DNA of 64,000 nucleotides from WVZH01 sp034430895 (GCA_034430895.1 DAOUDW010000075.1:1-64000), one strand, 5' to 3'; numbered from the stretch's first letter, positions 8,518-17,750 are shown. Program-made: numbers and translations. The notes: generated from the letters alone by a model not told the origin.

Positions 8518-9384
8518 TTAAGGGCTTAATGTCGGGCTGGAAAATTGGGTTGGTGGCCCGGATGCTGTTGGAGTACTTGAGGGGGTAGCAGTTCGCGTCA
8601 TCGTCGGGGTTGCTGTCGGCGGGTCGCCAATTACACTAAACCGCGTAGAAACCAGCCAGCGTTCTCCGATAAACATTTGAATTTCGTACTCGCCCGGCAA
8701 CCAGTATTCCTGTTCACATTCTGTGTAGCCAAAACCGCCCGTTCCGTCTTCCCATTGGATCGATACCACACAAATTCTTTCTTTTCCGAAGTACCAAATC
8801 GCCGTCCAGCGTACACCATTCGCAAGATTATCGTAGGTGAAAGCCCCGAATAGTCGCCGCAGCGGATTCTCGAATTCTTCGCCAGGATTGACGGCCTGGT
8901 TGTTGCGATCGATTCGTTTCGTCACCAGGATGGGACTAATGACTGCGTCTGGCCGCGGAGTTACCGTCTCCCGAAAGAGCACCACAATCTGTTCCGGCAA
9001 GACCGGTGTGGGCGTCGCTGTCGATGTTTGTGTAATCGTTGGCGTTGTGGAAATCGTTGGCGTGGTAGAAATCGTGGGCGACAAGGTGATGGTCGGCGTG
9101 AGTGTGATCGTGGCCGTCGGCGTCCGGGATGGCGTTGGGGGAACGATTATAAATGCCACTCGAGTACCAAAGACAAGAAACAAGACACCAAACAATCCCG
9201 AGACCAAACCCAAAGCAATCGAGCGCCATCCTTTCCCGGCCAGATCTCGCCGTAACAAAAAATAGGGCAATCGTCTCGCGGATGCGACCCGCCGCCAGCC
9301 GATTGTCAAGAGAAGCAAACAAACGAGGATTAAGAGTCGCCCGATCGTGTGTAGTGATTGCTCAATCGACACCGATGTTCTCAT
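8518..9384 (-). CDS. Membrane-anchored protein with a Thr-Pro stalk, unknown function
   Basis: I do not recognise a family. The 288-residue protein has two hydrophobic segments (about 13-30 and 55-80), then a low-complexity Thr/Pro/Ser stalk (about 84-130, repeats of TPTIT). A globular part follows (about 135-250) with two cysteines (ICVVS and YTECEQ), and a second TPT-type tail ends the protein. The domain probably lies outside the cell, attached through the stalk. It is convergent with the M20 peptidase gene and lies downstream of the CheY-like gene on the same strand, 188 nt away. Confidence 0.65.
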   Translation of the reverse strand: MRTSVSIEQSLHTIGRLLILVCLLLLTIGWRRVASARRLPYFLLRRDLAGKGWRSIALGLVSGLFGVLFLVFGTRVAFIIVPPTPSRTPTATITLTPTITLSPTISTTPTISTTPTITQTSTATPTPVLPEQIVVLFRETVTPRPDAVISPILVTKRIDRNNQAVNPGEEFENPLRRLFGAFTYDNLANGVRWTAIWYFGKERICVVSIQWEDGTGGFGYTECEQEYWLPGEYEIQMFIGERWLVSTRFSVIGDPPTATPTMTRTATPSSTPTASGPPTQFSSPTLSP

Positions 9385-9572
9385 CCCATGCAGGTATACA
9401 TCCGGCCCTGTCCCCGATATCGCGGATCTTCGCTATAGACGATCTCTGACCTTCCTGCGTCCGCTTGATTGTACCCGCTTCGAAGGAAAAATACCCAATG
9501 GATTCTTCACACAGTGTCCCCCTGCGATCAACCGAAAATGGCTTTATTGAGCAGGTCAAATTAACCTGGCGA

Positions 9573-9941
9573 TTAACAATCGAGCACGCTGCGGATGGTA
9601 TCGATGAGCTGCCGTTGACTGAATGGTTTGTTCAACGTCATGCTTGCACCGAGCTGCTCGGCCACATCAAGGTCCGCCTGGATACCTACTGCCGTAATCA
9701 CAATGGTGGGAATATCCCGGATATCCGGATCGGCTTGTTTGGCAGCCAATAAATCAAGGCCACTCTGTTCCGGCATCATCAAATCAAGCGTGATCACATC
9801 TGGGCGGGATGTACGCATGATTTCCAAACCATCGTTGGTAGAAGAAGCCTGTAGGACATCGAAACCGCTCCCCTCGAGTACGAAGCCGATCATACGCCGG
9901 ATGTATTCCTCGTCATCGATGACAAGAATACATTTCCCCAT
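9573..9941 (-). CDS. Single-domain response regulator (CheY-like)
   Basis: This is a stand-alone receiver of 122 residues. The canonical residues are all present: acidic pair DD (LVIDDEE), phosphoacceptor Asp in LDLMMP, Thr in VITAVG and Lys in NKPF. It lies 10 nt downstream of the STAS protein gene and reads in the same direction as the SpoIIE-type phosphatase, so the three form one operon. Its likely role is phosphorelay input or output for that partner-switching module; the cognate kinase is not nearby. Confidence 0.92.
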   Translation of the reverse strand: MGKCILVIDDEEYIRRMIGFVLEGSGFDVLQASSTNDGLEIMRTSRPDVITLDLMMPEQSGLDLLAAKQADPDIRDIPTIVITAVGIQADLDVAEQLGASMTLNKPFSQRQLIDTIRSVLDC

Positions 9942-9951
9942 GAATCACCTC

Positions 9952-10311
9952 TCAGGTATCCTGCAGCTCCCCCTCGTCAAGTGCTTGGTCCAGTGTAGGG
10001 AAAATGGAAAAGACGCGATCGAGTAACGTAAGCCGTAATGCCGTCCTCGCTTGTGGTTGAGGTTGGCTGATATACAATGTGCCCCCACGCTCCCGTAGTG
10101 TCTTCAATCCCGATACGAGTGCCGAGAGACCCGAGCTGTCGATAAAATCAACATGTTGAAGATCGACAACGATTGTCAGCCCATCGACATCGACAAGTTC
10201 ACGCAGTTTCTCCTTTAGCGTCGGTGCGGTTTGAACATCGACTCTTCCATGAGGGATAACTACAATCTTGCTATCTTGTGGACGCTCGATTTCAATTTTC
10301 ATTATGTCCAC
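9952..10311 (-). CDS. STAS-domain anti-sigma-factor antagonist
   Basis: This single STAS domain protein of 119 residues is of the SpoIIAA/RsbV type. The segment VDFIDSSGLSAL contains the serine that is phosphorylated by an RsbW-type kinase in known family members. It is separated by 4 nt from the phosphatase/kinase gene, which can supply both the SpoIIE-type phosphatase that would dephosphorylate it and an RsbW-like ATPase domain. It is the switch protein of a partner-switching system. Confidence 0.92.
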   Translation of the reverse strand: MDIMKIEIERPQDSKIVVIPHGRVDVQTAPTLKEKLRELVDVDGLTIVVDLQHVDFIDSSGLSALVSGLKTLRERGGTLYISQPQPQARTALRLTLLDRVFSIFPTLDQALDEGELQDT

Positions 10312-10315
10312 TCCA

Positions 10316-12319
10316 CTAGAATTTTTTAATCAACCGCCAGTGATTTCGGGTTTCACCGATACGGTGATACTCGCACGTATCGAGCAGCCCTTCTGCCAGC
10401 ATAAGCCCATAACCGCGTTCCGGGGGTTCGGGGCCGTTGAAAGTTCTCACCCGTAAGGGTTCAGGAATCGGTACGCCATGATCATACAGGTCGGTGATCA
10501 ACCGGCCCGCCTCAATCACCACACAACCTTGAATTCTCCCCCTGCTTTCGCCGAAAGCATGTCGAATCTGATTGGTCAGGATTTCGGACGTTGCCAACGC
10601 AAAATCATCCAACAACTGTTTGTTCAACGAAGTATGCTCTTCCACCACGATATCCTCGAGACCCCGAATCAAATCGACCACGCTGCGTACGGCATGGAAA
10701 TCTGAATCGATCACAAACGGGATTACCGTACGTTTTGCATCCATCTCATGTTCGCATCGAAATAACAGCAATGCAACATCATCCCGTGCAGGTAATCCTT
10801 GGCGATGAATCTCCAAACCCAAACGAAGCGCATTGATTTGATCCGCTGCGCGAGCAGGATGTGTGGCGTAGATTATATCGGATAGTCCCTGTAGGCCAAG
10901 TACCTTTCCTTCCGGGTCTTCAGATTCGGTCACGCCATCGGAATACGCCAGCAACAGATCACCGGGATGCAGGGTGACCATCCGATCTTCATAGGGATAC
11001 TCAGGCTCAATACCCAGCGGGATTCCCGTACCTGGCAAAAATTCAGCTTCTTGAGTCTCATGTCGCCAAAGAAGGGCGTCGACGTGACCTGCCGAAGCAT
11101 ACTCGAAGGCACTCTGCTGCTGGAGACAGCGCATTACGAACGCCGTCACAAAAGTATCCGCTTTCTCCAAATCCTGATAAATATAATGCCCGATTTTCTT
11201 CATCAGGTCGGCCGGCTTATTACAAAAGGGAGCATGTCCTCGAAAAGTGCCATGCACGATCGAAGTCAGGATCGCCGCCGGTATCCCCTTTCCGGCGACA
11301 TCTGCGAGAATCATGATCAGATCGCCATCCTGCGTTTTCGACGAAGCATACATATCTCCACCGACGTGTTGTGCCGGTTGAAGATGTACGGCAATATCCA
11401 CTCCCGGAATTTCAGGAAATTCATCCGGCAACAAGCTCGCCTGAATCCTCGCCGCGACTTCCAATTCCCGTTCGATACGCTGCCGCTCCTCCCAGATCAA
11501 TCTTGAGCGCATCGATTCAATAATCGAACAAACTCGGTCCGCTGCAGAAGCCAGCAGTTGGATATCGTTTGCCGTGAAACGCCCGGGGAGCGTATCCAGA
11601 AAACCCATCATGCCATTCGTCTGCCCATCGAGAGCCAAGCGGGCGACCAAGAGATCGCCATACTCAATCAAGGGAGAACCCGCCTGCACTAAATCATCCT
11701 TCAATTCTCGCATACTCACTGGACCCACCGAATTATCGATCAACGATAGCAGTAGATCTGCGTCTGGAAGATCTTGTTTGGAAGCAGTGCATGTTTGTAA
11801 CTCCCCATCATCGCGGAGAACGATGAAGACATCCTCGACGAAGATTACTTTTTCCAGCAGGGCGATGATTTCAGTCATTAACTCAGGCAATTCCGTGACC
11901 CTACTGACAATGTGTGTAAACTCATAGAAAAACGACAGTCGATCCCACGCACCGACCAGCGCTTCGGTCAAATTCTTCCCAAGATTCTGTTCTCGTAACC
12001 CAAAAGTGAAACCATCAAGCCAGGTTTGTAACAAATGGCGATACGAATTCGATTCCTCCGCTTTCGTCCAAGCCACGAAACGCAGCCGATCGGATTCTTG
12101 CATCGAAGATTGCACGACCCACCATTTGCGTCCACGATATGTGTATGCGTCGATTTCAAGATCATGGCCGAGTGCGTTTTGAACCTTTTTCGGCAATTTC
12201 GTTTGCCGGCCGAATCCTAAAAACTGGCGGTCGCCTATATAACAAGCGAAGCCTCCACCGGTCATGCCGATCCACGTTTTCCGAATCTCTTCTAGGATGT
12301 CAGACAGCTCTCCATCCAT
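10316..12319 (-). CDS. SpoIIE-type PP2C phosphatase with GAF and RsbW-like kinase domains
   Basis: This 667-residue regulator combines three modules. A GAF-like sensor region covers about residues 130-275. The PP2C/SpoIIE phosphatase domain (about 295-510) has GGDMY, MILADVAGKG and LLAYSDGVTE as metal-binding motifs. A GHKL/HATPase domain of the RsbW type (about 530-667) has the N-box in ATSEILTNQIRHA and a glycine-rich ERGYGLMLA. The N-terminal 120 residues are not recognised. Phosphatase and kinase on one chain can set the phosphorylation state of the STAS protein encoded 4 nt downstream. It is divergent from the ECF sigma factor gene, with only about 50 nt between. Confidence 0.9.
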   Translation of the reverse strand: MDGELSDILEEIRKTWIGMTGGGFACYIGDRQFLGFGRQTKLPKKVQNALGHDLEIDAYTYRGRKWWVVQSSMQESDRLRFVAWTKAEESNSYRHLLQTWLDGFTFGLREQNLGKNLTEALVGAWDRLSFFYEFTHIVSRVTELPELMTEIIALLEKVIFVEDVFIVLRDDGELQTCTASKQDLPDADLLLSLIDNSVGPVSMRELKDDLVQAGSPLIEYGDLLVARLALDGQTNGMMGFLDTLPGRFTANDIQLLASAADRVCSIIESMRSRLIWEERQRIERELEVAARIQASLLPDEFPEIPGVDIAVHLQPAQHVGGDMYASSKTQDGDLIMILADVAGKGIPAAILTSIVHGTFRGHAPFCNKPADLMKKIGHYIYQDLEKADTFVTAFVMRCLQQQSAFEYASAGHVDALLWRHETQEAEFLPGTGIPLGIEPEYPYEDRMVTLHPGDLLLAYSDGVTESEDPEGKVLGLQGLSDIIYATHPARAADQINALRLGLEIHRQGLPARDDVALLLFRCEHEMDAKRTVIPFVIDSDFHAVRSVVDLIRGLEDIVVEEHTSLNKQLLDDFALATSEILTNQIRHAFGESRGRIQGCVVIEAGRLITDLYDHGVPIPEPLRVRTFNGPEPPERGYGLMLAEGLLDTCEYHRIGETRNHWRLIKKF

Positions 12320-12378
12320 GGGGTATACTGTAACTCACTCAGTAGCTTGAAGCAACTTCTCAGCTAAGATTGCATCTA

Positions 12379-12978
12379 ATGGATAAAGAGAACACACCCA
12401 GCATTAAAGCGTTAAAGGCAGGCGACCGAGATGCGTACGCGCAGATGGTCGAATTGTACTCGCCGAAAATCTATCGCCTCGCCCTGCGAATGGTAGACGA
12501 TCCACACGAAGCAGAGGATATCTTGCAAGAGACCTTCCTGAACGCTTTTCGAGCTATCGAACAATTCGAAGGCCGTTCGAGCCTCGGCACCTGGCTTTAC
12601 CGTATCGCCGCGAACCAAGCACTCATGCATCTCCGCAAAAAGAGCCCAACTCTCGTATCCGTCGATGAACTGATCCCCAGTCTGGACGATCCGGATCAGA
12701 AGCGTGAACTCGCTGACTGGTGTTGTCTGCCGGAGGATGAGTTCATGACAACTGAAGCGCAAGCTATGCTTAAAGATGCAATCCAGGATTTATCGCCGAC
12801 GCTGAAGACGGTATTCATCTTGCGCGATTTGCATCATCTGACGACGCGGGAGACTGCACAGGTTCTCGATATATCCGAATCCGCCTTGAAAACCCGTTTA
12901 TTACGAGCAAGGCTTCAACTGCGAGATTCACTTTCTTCGTATTTTTCAGAACGTGTGAAAGAGATCGACAATGACTGA
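12379..12978 (+). CDS. ECF-type RNA polymerase sigma factor
   Basis: This sigma factor of about 199 residues has only regions 2 and 4. Region 2 shows the DPHEAEDILQETF helix and the W-L-Y-R-I-A segment that binds -10 DNA. Region 4 near the C-terminus shows a helix-turn-helix (TAQVLDISESALKTRLLRAR). I prefer the ATG at 12379 to the TTG at 12370. No clear ribosome binding site is seen, and a TAAGAT at 12365-12370 may be a -10 box of a nearly leaderless transcript. It overlaps the anti-sigma gene by 8 nt. Confidence 0.92.
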   Translation: MDKENTPSIKALKAGDRDAYAQMVELYSPKIYRLALRMVDDPHEAEDILQETFLNAFRAIEQFEGRSSLGTWLYRIAANQALMHLRKKSPTLVSVDELIPSLDDPDQKRELADWCCLPEDEFMTTEAQAMLKDAIQDLSPTLKTVFILRDLHHLTTRETAQVLDISESALKTRLLRARLQLRDSLSSYFSERVKEIDND

Positions 12979-13249
12979 GCGTAGCTCTTGCCAGGACCTT
13001 CTCCAGAGATTATCTGCATACATCGACAATGAAGCCAGCAAGGCGATTTGCGAGGAAATCGAACGCCATCTCGCGGAATGCGATAACTGCCGCATCATGC
13101 TGGACACCCTGCGGAAGACCATTTCGCTCTATCAGATCGTTGATACGGCGGATGAGATACCCAACGAAATACAAGAGCGGCTTCTTAAAACCTTGACCAT
13201 TGATGACGTATGGCCTAAGGACAGCAGCAATCCTCCGGTTGACCCATAG
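12971..13249 (+). CDS. Soluble zinc-finger anti-sigma factor (ZAS type)
   Basis: This 92-residue protein carries the anti-sigma zinc motif H-x3-C-x2-C (HLAECDNC, near residues 36-43), preceded by an upstream cysteine (SSCQDL) and helix. This is the ZAS arrangement that binds the sigma factor and can respond to redox or zinc status. No transmembrane segment is present, so it acts in the cytosol. Its start overlaps the end of the sigma gene, which implies translational coupling and balanced amounts. Confidence 0.88.
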   Translation: MTERSSCQDLLQRLSAYIDNEASKAICEEIERHLAECDNCRIMLDTLRKTISLYQIVDTADEIPNEIQERLLKTLTIDDVWPKDSSNPPVDP

Positions 13250-13277
13250 TGAACTTTCATTCGAAATACCCCCGGCC

Positions 13278-13445
13278 ATGACGAAGAAAACCAAACGCAA
13301 GAAGTATAATAAAGAAGTAAGAAACAAAGAACCCCGTCCAGGTGCTCGCTGCCCACACTGCGGGGAAGGCACACTTGTTTATAATTCATGTCTGCAACTT
13401 GTGTGTACACATTGCCAGAACAGCTATGGTGGAGCTTTCACTTGA
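13278..13445 (+). CDS. Small zinc-ribbon protein
   Basis: This basic protein of 55 residues has a Lys/Arg-rich N-terminus (KKTKRKKYNK) and a zinc ribbon formed by CPHCG and CTHCQ. A longer frame opens at 13200, but it overlaps the anti-sigma gene and adds non-conserved-looking sequence, so I take the ATG at 13278. It lies 28 nt after the anti-sigma gene and could be co-transcribed. The function is unknown; nucleic-acid or protein binding is plausible. Confidence 0.6.
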   Translation: MTKKTKRKKYNKEVRNKEPRPGARCPHCGEGTLVYNSCLQLVCTHCQNSYGGAFT

Positions 13446-13558
13446 TAAACTCAATCCTTCCCGTTGGGAAGAACATTCTCAGCCATCTTCATATCGACAT
13501 GAAAGTGTAAGCTTACATTTCGAACCACACGCCCACGAGATCAAGCAGGAGAGTCACG

Positions 13559-13978
13559 ATGGAAGTACAAGTTACTTGGAGCAGTGGATTAACTTTCAGC
13601 GGAAGCGCGGACAGCGGCTTTTCCGTACCTATGGGAGCTGATCCTTCCGTCGGAGGGAACGATGATGGTTTTCGACCGATGGAACTTTTTGCCCTCGGCC
13701 TCGCGGGATGCACCGCGATGGACGTCATCTCTATCTTGCAAAAGAAACGCCAATCGGTCACAGCATTCGAAGTCCACGTTCGGACCGAACGCGGCGACGA
13801 ACACCCACGCACCTTCACCAAGATCCAAATTGATTATCTTGTTACTGGAAAAAATGTTGAAAAAGCTGCCGTCGAACGGGCAATCGAATTATCCGAAACG
13901 AAGTATTGTCCCGCCCAGGCGATGCTGAAAGAAGTCGTACCTATATCATCCTCGTATAAAATTATCGAGCAAGGTTAA
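13559..13978 (+). CDS. OsmC/Ohr-family protein (thiol peroxidase-like)
   Basis: This 139-residue protein belongs to the OsmC family, which reduces organic hydroperoxides with a reactive cysteine pair. The two conserved cysteines are in GLAGCTAMDV and KYCPAQAML. Length and strand-helix pattern fit the family. A GGAG ribosome binding site lies before the ATG. It follows the ECF sigma/zinc anti-sigma unit, and a stress function under that regulator is plausible but not shown. It could be the short YhfA-like subtype rather than true Ohr. Confidence 0.88.
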   Translation: MEVQVTWSSGLTFSGSADSGFSVPMGADPSVGGNDDGFRPMELFALGLAGCTAMDVISILQKKRQSVTAFEVHVRTERGDEHPRTFTKIQIDYLVTGKNVEKAAVERAIELSETKYCPAQAMLKEVVPISSSYKIIEQG

Positions 13979-14073
13979 GCAGATGGATACTTTGAAGTCT
14001 TACCCACATCGAGGCGGGGGAATTGCCGAACGCCAGATGACTACCTAATCCCACGCAGTATGGAGATACCACG

Positions 14074-14403
14074 ATGTTACTTCATAATTTAAACGATATG
14101 GACTCACGAGAAATCGTACCCGGGTTTCACGCCCGCATGGTCCATTCTGAAAAGATGACCTTCTCGGTATGGGACGTTGATGTCGGCGCAGTGCTTCCCG
14201 AACATGCCCACCCGCATGAACAAATATCGACTGTGCTGGAAGGCACATTTGAACTCACTGTTGGCGGGAACTCGAAAACGCTTCAAGCCGGCATGGTCGT
14301 CGTCATTCCATCCAACGTTCCCCATTCCGGAAAGGCAATAACGTCCTGTAAGATGCTGGATGTGTTCCATCCAGTGCGAGAAGAATATCGATCTTCTGAA
14401 TAA
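14074..14403 (+). CDS. Cupin-domain protein
   Basis: This single-cupin protein of 109 residues has the first cupin motif with metal ligands (PEHAHPHEQIS, then a Glu-Gly in VLEGTFEL) and the second motif (VIPSNVPHSG). A GGAG site precedes the ATG. No enzymatic function can be assigned from the fold. Its 3' end abuts the broken LacI-type gene on the opposite strand: the LacI homology ends almost exactly where the cupin stop codon lies, so a rearrangement probably joined the two. Confidence 0.85.
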   Translation: MLLHNLNDMDSREIVPGFHARMVHSEKMTFSVWDVDVGAVLPEHAHPHEQISTVLEGTFELTVGGNSKTLQAGMVVVIPSNVPHSGKAITSCKMLDVFHPVREEYRSSE

Positions 14404-14407
14404 GCCA

Positions 14408-14624
14408 CGATACCCGGCACCACCAGACCAATGGTGTTCGTCTGACGGGTTGCCAGGCTGCGTGCGATGCCGCCAGGACGATGACCAAGGGTCTCGATCA
14501 CATCCTTGACTCGCTCCCGCGCCTCCGGACTGATCTCCCCCTTCCCGTTGACCACCCGGGAGACCGTCATCAACGAGACTCCAGCCTCGCGTGCCACGTC
14601 GGACAAGGTGATTCTGCGCGTCAT
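14408..14624 (-). pseudogene. Truncated LacI-family regulator (HTH only)
   Basis: The first about 70 codons encode a clear LacI-type helix-turn-helix and hinge (TLSDVAREAGVS, TVSRVVNGKG, the hinge ARSLATRQTNTIG) and the very start of the periplasmic-binding-like core (LVVPG). Homology then stops. The frame continues to 14283, but only through the antisense of the cupin gene, so about 260 residues of effector-binding core are missing. The ribosome binding site AGGAG, a promoter and an operator-like palindrome remain upstream. It may be a dead remnant or a mini-repressor without an inducer domain. Confidence 0.75.
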
Positions 14625-14629
14625 CGCAC

Positions 14630-14661
14630 TCCTGTCAGCGTTTACGTTAATGCTAACAGGA
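14630..14661 (-). promoter_or_regulatory. LacI-type operator palindrome
   Basis: A 32-bp inverted repeat centred on the CG at 14645/14646 has 13 of 16 base pairs matching. A central CG step is usual for LacI/GalR-family operators. It lies between the promoter and the ATG of the truncated LacI gene, so it was probably the autoregulatory site. Confidence 0.6.
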
Positions 14662-14662
14662 C

Positions 14663-14689
14663 TAAATACATAGAAATCCGACTTGTCAA
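14663..14689 (-). promoter_or_regulatory. Promoter of the truncated LacI gene
   Basis: On the minus strand there is a perfect -35 TTGACA (14684-14689) and a -10-like TATTTA (14663-14668), 15 bp apart. The operator palindrome follows directly, as expected for autorepression. Confidence 0.4.
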
Positions 14690-14834
14690 GGCAGTATGAA
14701 AGGGTGGCAAGACCAAATTCAGAGAACGAATGGTACTAGAAATCCCCCCATTACCGGAGCGCTTTAAGCAAGCAGCCCGGATACTTTTTCAGAGAATCCT
14801 CGTTGCGAGATCCTTGATACGTACGAAAACCCAT

Positions 14835-17750
14835 TCACATGGAAAACGCATCCGCAGACTGATGCGCCTGATCACGGATGATTTGCAGCAGCTCTTCATC
14901 CTGATATGGCTTGACAATGTACGCTGCAGCCCCGATCTCCAATGCCTTGCTGCGGTGTTTACCCCCGGCCCGTGAAGTCAGAACGACAAGCGGTATATAC
15001 TTGAACGATTCGTGCGCCTTCAAAGTGGACATTAACTCAAACCCATCCATGCGCGGCATCTCGATGTCGACAAGGATCAGATCCGGAAGCGGCGAAGTTA
15101 ACTGTAGTATCTCCAGAGCTTCAATCCCATCCTTGGCTTCAACCGGCTGCCACCCCGCGTGACGGATGAGTTTGGAAACCACACGCCGTACACTCAACGA
15201 ATCGTCGACAATCATAATGGATAATGCTTCTTCGACATCCTCAGGTGCAGGTTGATCCGGCACTGTGATCCGCTCTTCCGCTCGAGGAGTCTCCGCGATC
15301 AGATCGGCAGGATTCAATATCAAGATCACACTGCCATCACCCAACAATGTTGCGCCGGTTACGCCATGAACTCGCCGCAAATGCGTGCCAAGATTCTTGA
15401 TAACGATTTCTCGACCCGTTAAGAGCTGATCCACAACCATACCGACTTCTTTATCCCCAACTTTGAGAATCAACACCGGCATTCGCTCGGGATCCGATTC
15501 AAATCGCTGCTTGAGTTTAAGCACCTCACCCAGGTGAAGCAGGGAGAAGCGTTGATCGCCCAATCGAAATACACGTTTTCCATCAATGTATTCGATCTGC
15601 TCGCGCTCCAATCGCAGGATCTGTGTTATTGCGTTCTGAGGGATGGCAAAAGTTTCCTCATTGACACGAACAAGGATGGCTCGCGTAACCGCCAGGGTCA
15701 TGGGTAAGCGAATGGTATATGTTGTGCTTTCACCTGGCGTGGACACGAGGGATACCGTGCCCTTTAAGTTTTCAACATTGGTCCGTACCACATCTAAGCC
15801 TACACCCCTTCCGGAAACTTCACTGACCTCGCTAGCCGTGCTGAATCCTGACAAGAAGACAAGCGCATATATCTCATCATCGGAGATACGATGTTCCTCC
15901 TCCAGGGAGATGAACCCTTTACTGAGGGCGACGGACCGGATAACCTCGGGCTCCAAACCAGCACCGTCATCGCGAACCTGGATGATCACTTCGTTTCCTT
16001 CAGGATAGGCGCGCAGATCGATACGGCCTCGTTCCGGCTTCCCGTTTGCCACTCGTACATCCGGCGTTTCGATGCCGTGATCCACAGCATTGCGCAGCAG
16101 ATGAAGCAGCGGATCAACGATCTTATCCAGGACTGTTGTATCCAGCTCGATCTCTTCCCCTTCGATGATGAAATCAATTATTTTTCCCTGTTCACGGGAC
16201 AAGACACGAACGGTGCGATAGAGACGCGAAGTAAGTGTGGCCAGAGGGACCATGCGTGTACGCATTAACTCGTCCTGAATTTGAGACGAGAGGCGGCGAT
16301 GACGGTTTAGGATGCCGTCGAAATCAGCGATCAGATTATTTAGATCAATACCCAACGTCCGGATGTCACTCGAAGTTTCTGTTAACTCTCGAGATAACAG
16401 ATGGAATTCAGTGTATCGATCAAACTGTAACTCATCAAAATCTCCAATATCCACGGAGCCCAATTCAACGCCTGCATTCCTGCCGCTCGTCCCACCGAGT
16501 AGATTAATTCTTCCGCCAAGTGCGCGCACTTCATAGTTGGTTTCAATGGTTGAAGATATTCGTCGCAAGCGCTCACTACTCAGTCCCAGCTCTTCCACCT
16601 CCCGAGCGAGGTCCCTCATCCGTAATTCGAAAGCCGAACGACTGATGACCAATTCACTGACCAGCTTAACGAGTTCATCCAGACGTTCGAGCGGTACTCG
16701 CACGATCCTGGTCGGTTTTCGAAGTTCACTTCCGCTGACCGTTACGGATGGTTCATCCTTGACGGCTTTCTCTGTGAGTGTCGGCAGTTTTTCAAGGTCC
16801 AGGATACCTCCTTCGCCAAACAACCCAGGTTCGTCGAAACCACCTTCCACTGCGTCATCACCCAGAAGAACCGAATAGCGGCGATACAAATCACGCAGTA
16901 CTTGACGCAGTCTATCTTTCTCGATACCACCGGAGAGCATATCTTCCAGGGTGTCCGACGAATCAAAGAGAAGATCCATACTCCGCGCGTCGATGGTCAC
17001 ACGCTCGTCCGACAAGCGGTCCAACAAATCTTCCATTCTATGCGTAAGGTGTGCGATAGAGGACAAACCAACTGCACCAGATGCACCTTTTAGCGTATGA
17101 ACACTACGGCGCACCGCTTGCAGTGCTTCACTGTCCGAAGGCTGTTGAATTAACCCTGCTAACTGCGAGGTGACGCTCTGAATGTGCTCTTCTGCTTCCA
17201 TCCGGAAGATATCCAGAAGCTCTGGAGAGATATCCTCCTGGTAGTGCGTCGCATCTGGTGGTGAATCCGTCGATTTCTTTTCTTCTCCTGAAGTCGTATC
17301 AACTTCCTTGACACACTTCTGGATTGCCATCTCTTCAGCTTCCTTATCTTTATCTTTTGGCAACCCGCGCATGCGGCGGTAGACATAGGTGGCATCTTTT
17401 ATCAATCGCTGTTCATTTAGGTTCCCACTCCCCAAACCATCGACAAATAATTCGATTTGAACAACCATCTTACGCAACCGCCCCAGTGCCCGCTTGCCCA
17501 TTTTCAATTCGCCGGAAGCAAATTCCTCGAGGACCTCCTCCAAACAGGAAGCGATTAGGCTCAAACCGGGCAAATCGATCATCGAAGCGGAACCTTTAAT
17601 GCTATGCGAATAGCGATACGCTTCTTTAATAGCCTCCAGCTGTTTTGGATCTGCCTGGTACGCCTCGATCTTTTGCAGAATGATGGGCAGGTATCCGCGA
17701 ACCTCATCAAGAAAGCCGGCGAGCAAGTCCTCGTCTCGTCTCTTTAACAT
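14835..17750 (-). CDS. Hybrid CheA-type histidine kinase with two Hpt domains and a receiver
   Basis: This chemosensory kinase of 971 residues starts with an Hpt domain whose phospho-histidine is H49 (SHSIKGS). A second Hpt follows near residue 220 (HTLKGASGA). Then come dimerisation helices, a CheA-type HATPase (LRNAVDHGIE, DDGAGL, GRGVGLDVV), a CheW-like regulatory domain and a C-terminal receiver (IVDDSLSVRR, phosphoacceptor in LVDIEMPRMDG, Lys in VKPY). This hybrid form is typical of Pil-Chp and cyanobacterial Pix-like systems that steer type IV pilus motility. It is the last gene of the operon, 94 nt after the MCP gene. Confidence 0.93.
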   Translation of the reverse strand: MLKRRDEDLLAGFLDEVRGYLPIILQKIEAYQADPKQLEAIKEAYRYSHSIKGSASMIDLPGLSLIASCLEEVLEEFASGELKMGKRALGRLRKMVVQIELFVDGLGSGNLNEQRLIKDATYVYRRMRGLPKDKDKEAEEMAIQKCVKEVDTTSGEEKKSTDSPPDATHYQEDISPELLDIFRMEAEEHIQSVTSQLAGLIQQPSDSEALQAVRRSVHTLKGASGAVGLSSIAHLTHRMEDLLDRLSDERVTIDARSMDLLFDSSDTLEDMLSGGIEKDRLRQVLRDLYRRYSVLLGDDAVEGGFDEPGLFGEGGILDLEKLPTLTEKAVKDEPSVTVSGSELRKPTRIVRVPLERLDELVKLVSELVISRSAFELRMRDLAREVEELGLSSERLRRISSTIETNYEVRALGGRINLLGGTSGRNAGVELGSVDIGDFDELQFDRYTEFHLLSRELTETSSDIRTLGIDLNNLIADFDGILNRHRRLSSQIQDELMRTRMVPLATLTSRLYRTVRVLSREQGKIIDFIIEGEEIELDTTVLDKIVDPLLHLLRNAVDHGIETPDVRVANGKPERGRIDLRAYPEGNEVIIQVRDDGAGLEPEVIRSVALSKGFISLEEEHRISDDEIYALVFLSGFSTASEVSEVSGRGVGLDVVRTNVENLKGTVSLVSTPGESTTYTIRLPMTLAVTRAILVRVNEETFAIPQNAITQILRLEREQIEYIDGKRVFRLGDQRFSLLHLGEVLKLKQRFESDPERMPVLILKVGDKEVGMVVDQLLTGREIVIKNLGTHLRRVHGVTGATLLGDGSVILILNPADLIAETPRAEERITVPDQPAPEDVEEALSIMIVDDSLSVRRVVSKLIRHAGWQPVEAKDGIEALEILQLTSPLPDLILVDIEMPRMDGFELMSTLKAHESFKYIPLVVLTSRAGGKHRSKALEIGAAAYIVKPYQDEELLQIIRDQAHQSADAFSM

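Noticed and set aside
8837..9265. Plus-strand frame with Val/Gly repeats
   Set aside because: It is the antisense of the Thr-Pro stalk repeats of the membrane protein.
13983..14048. 21-codon frame between the OsmC and cupin genes
   Set aside because: It has only a weak AAGG upstream and no recognisable sequence; it could be a remnant but cannot be supported.
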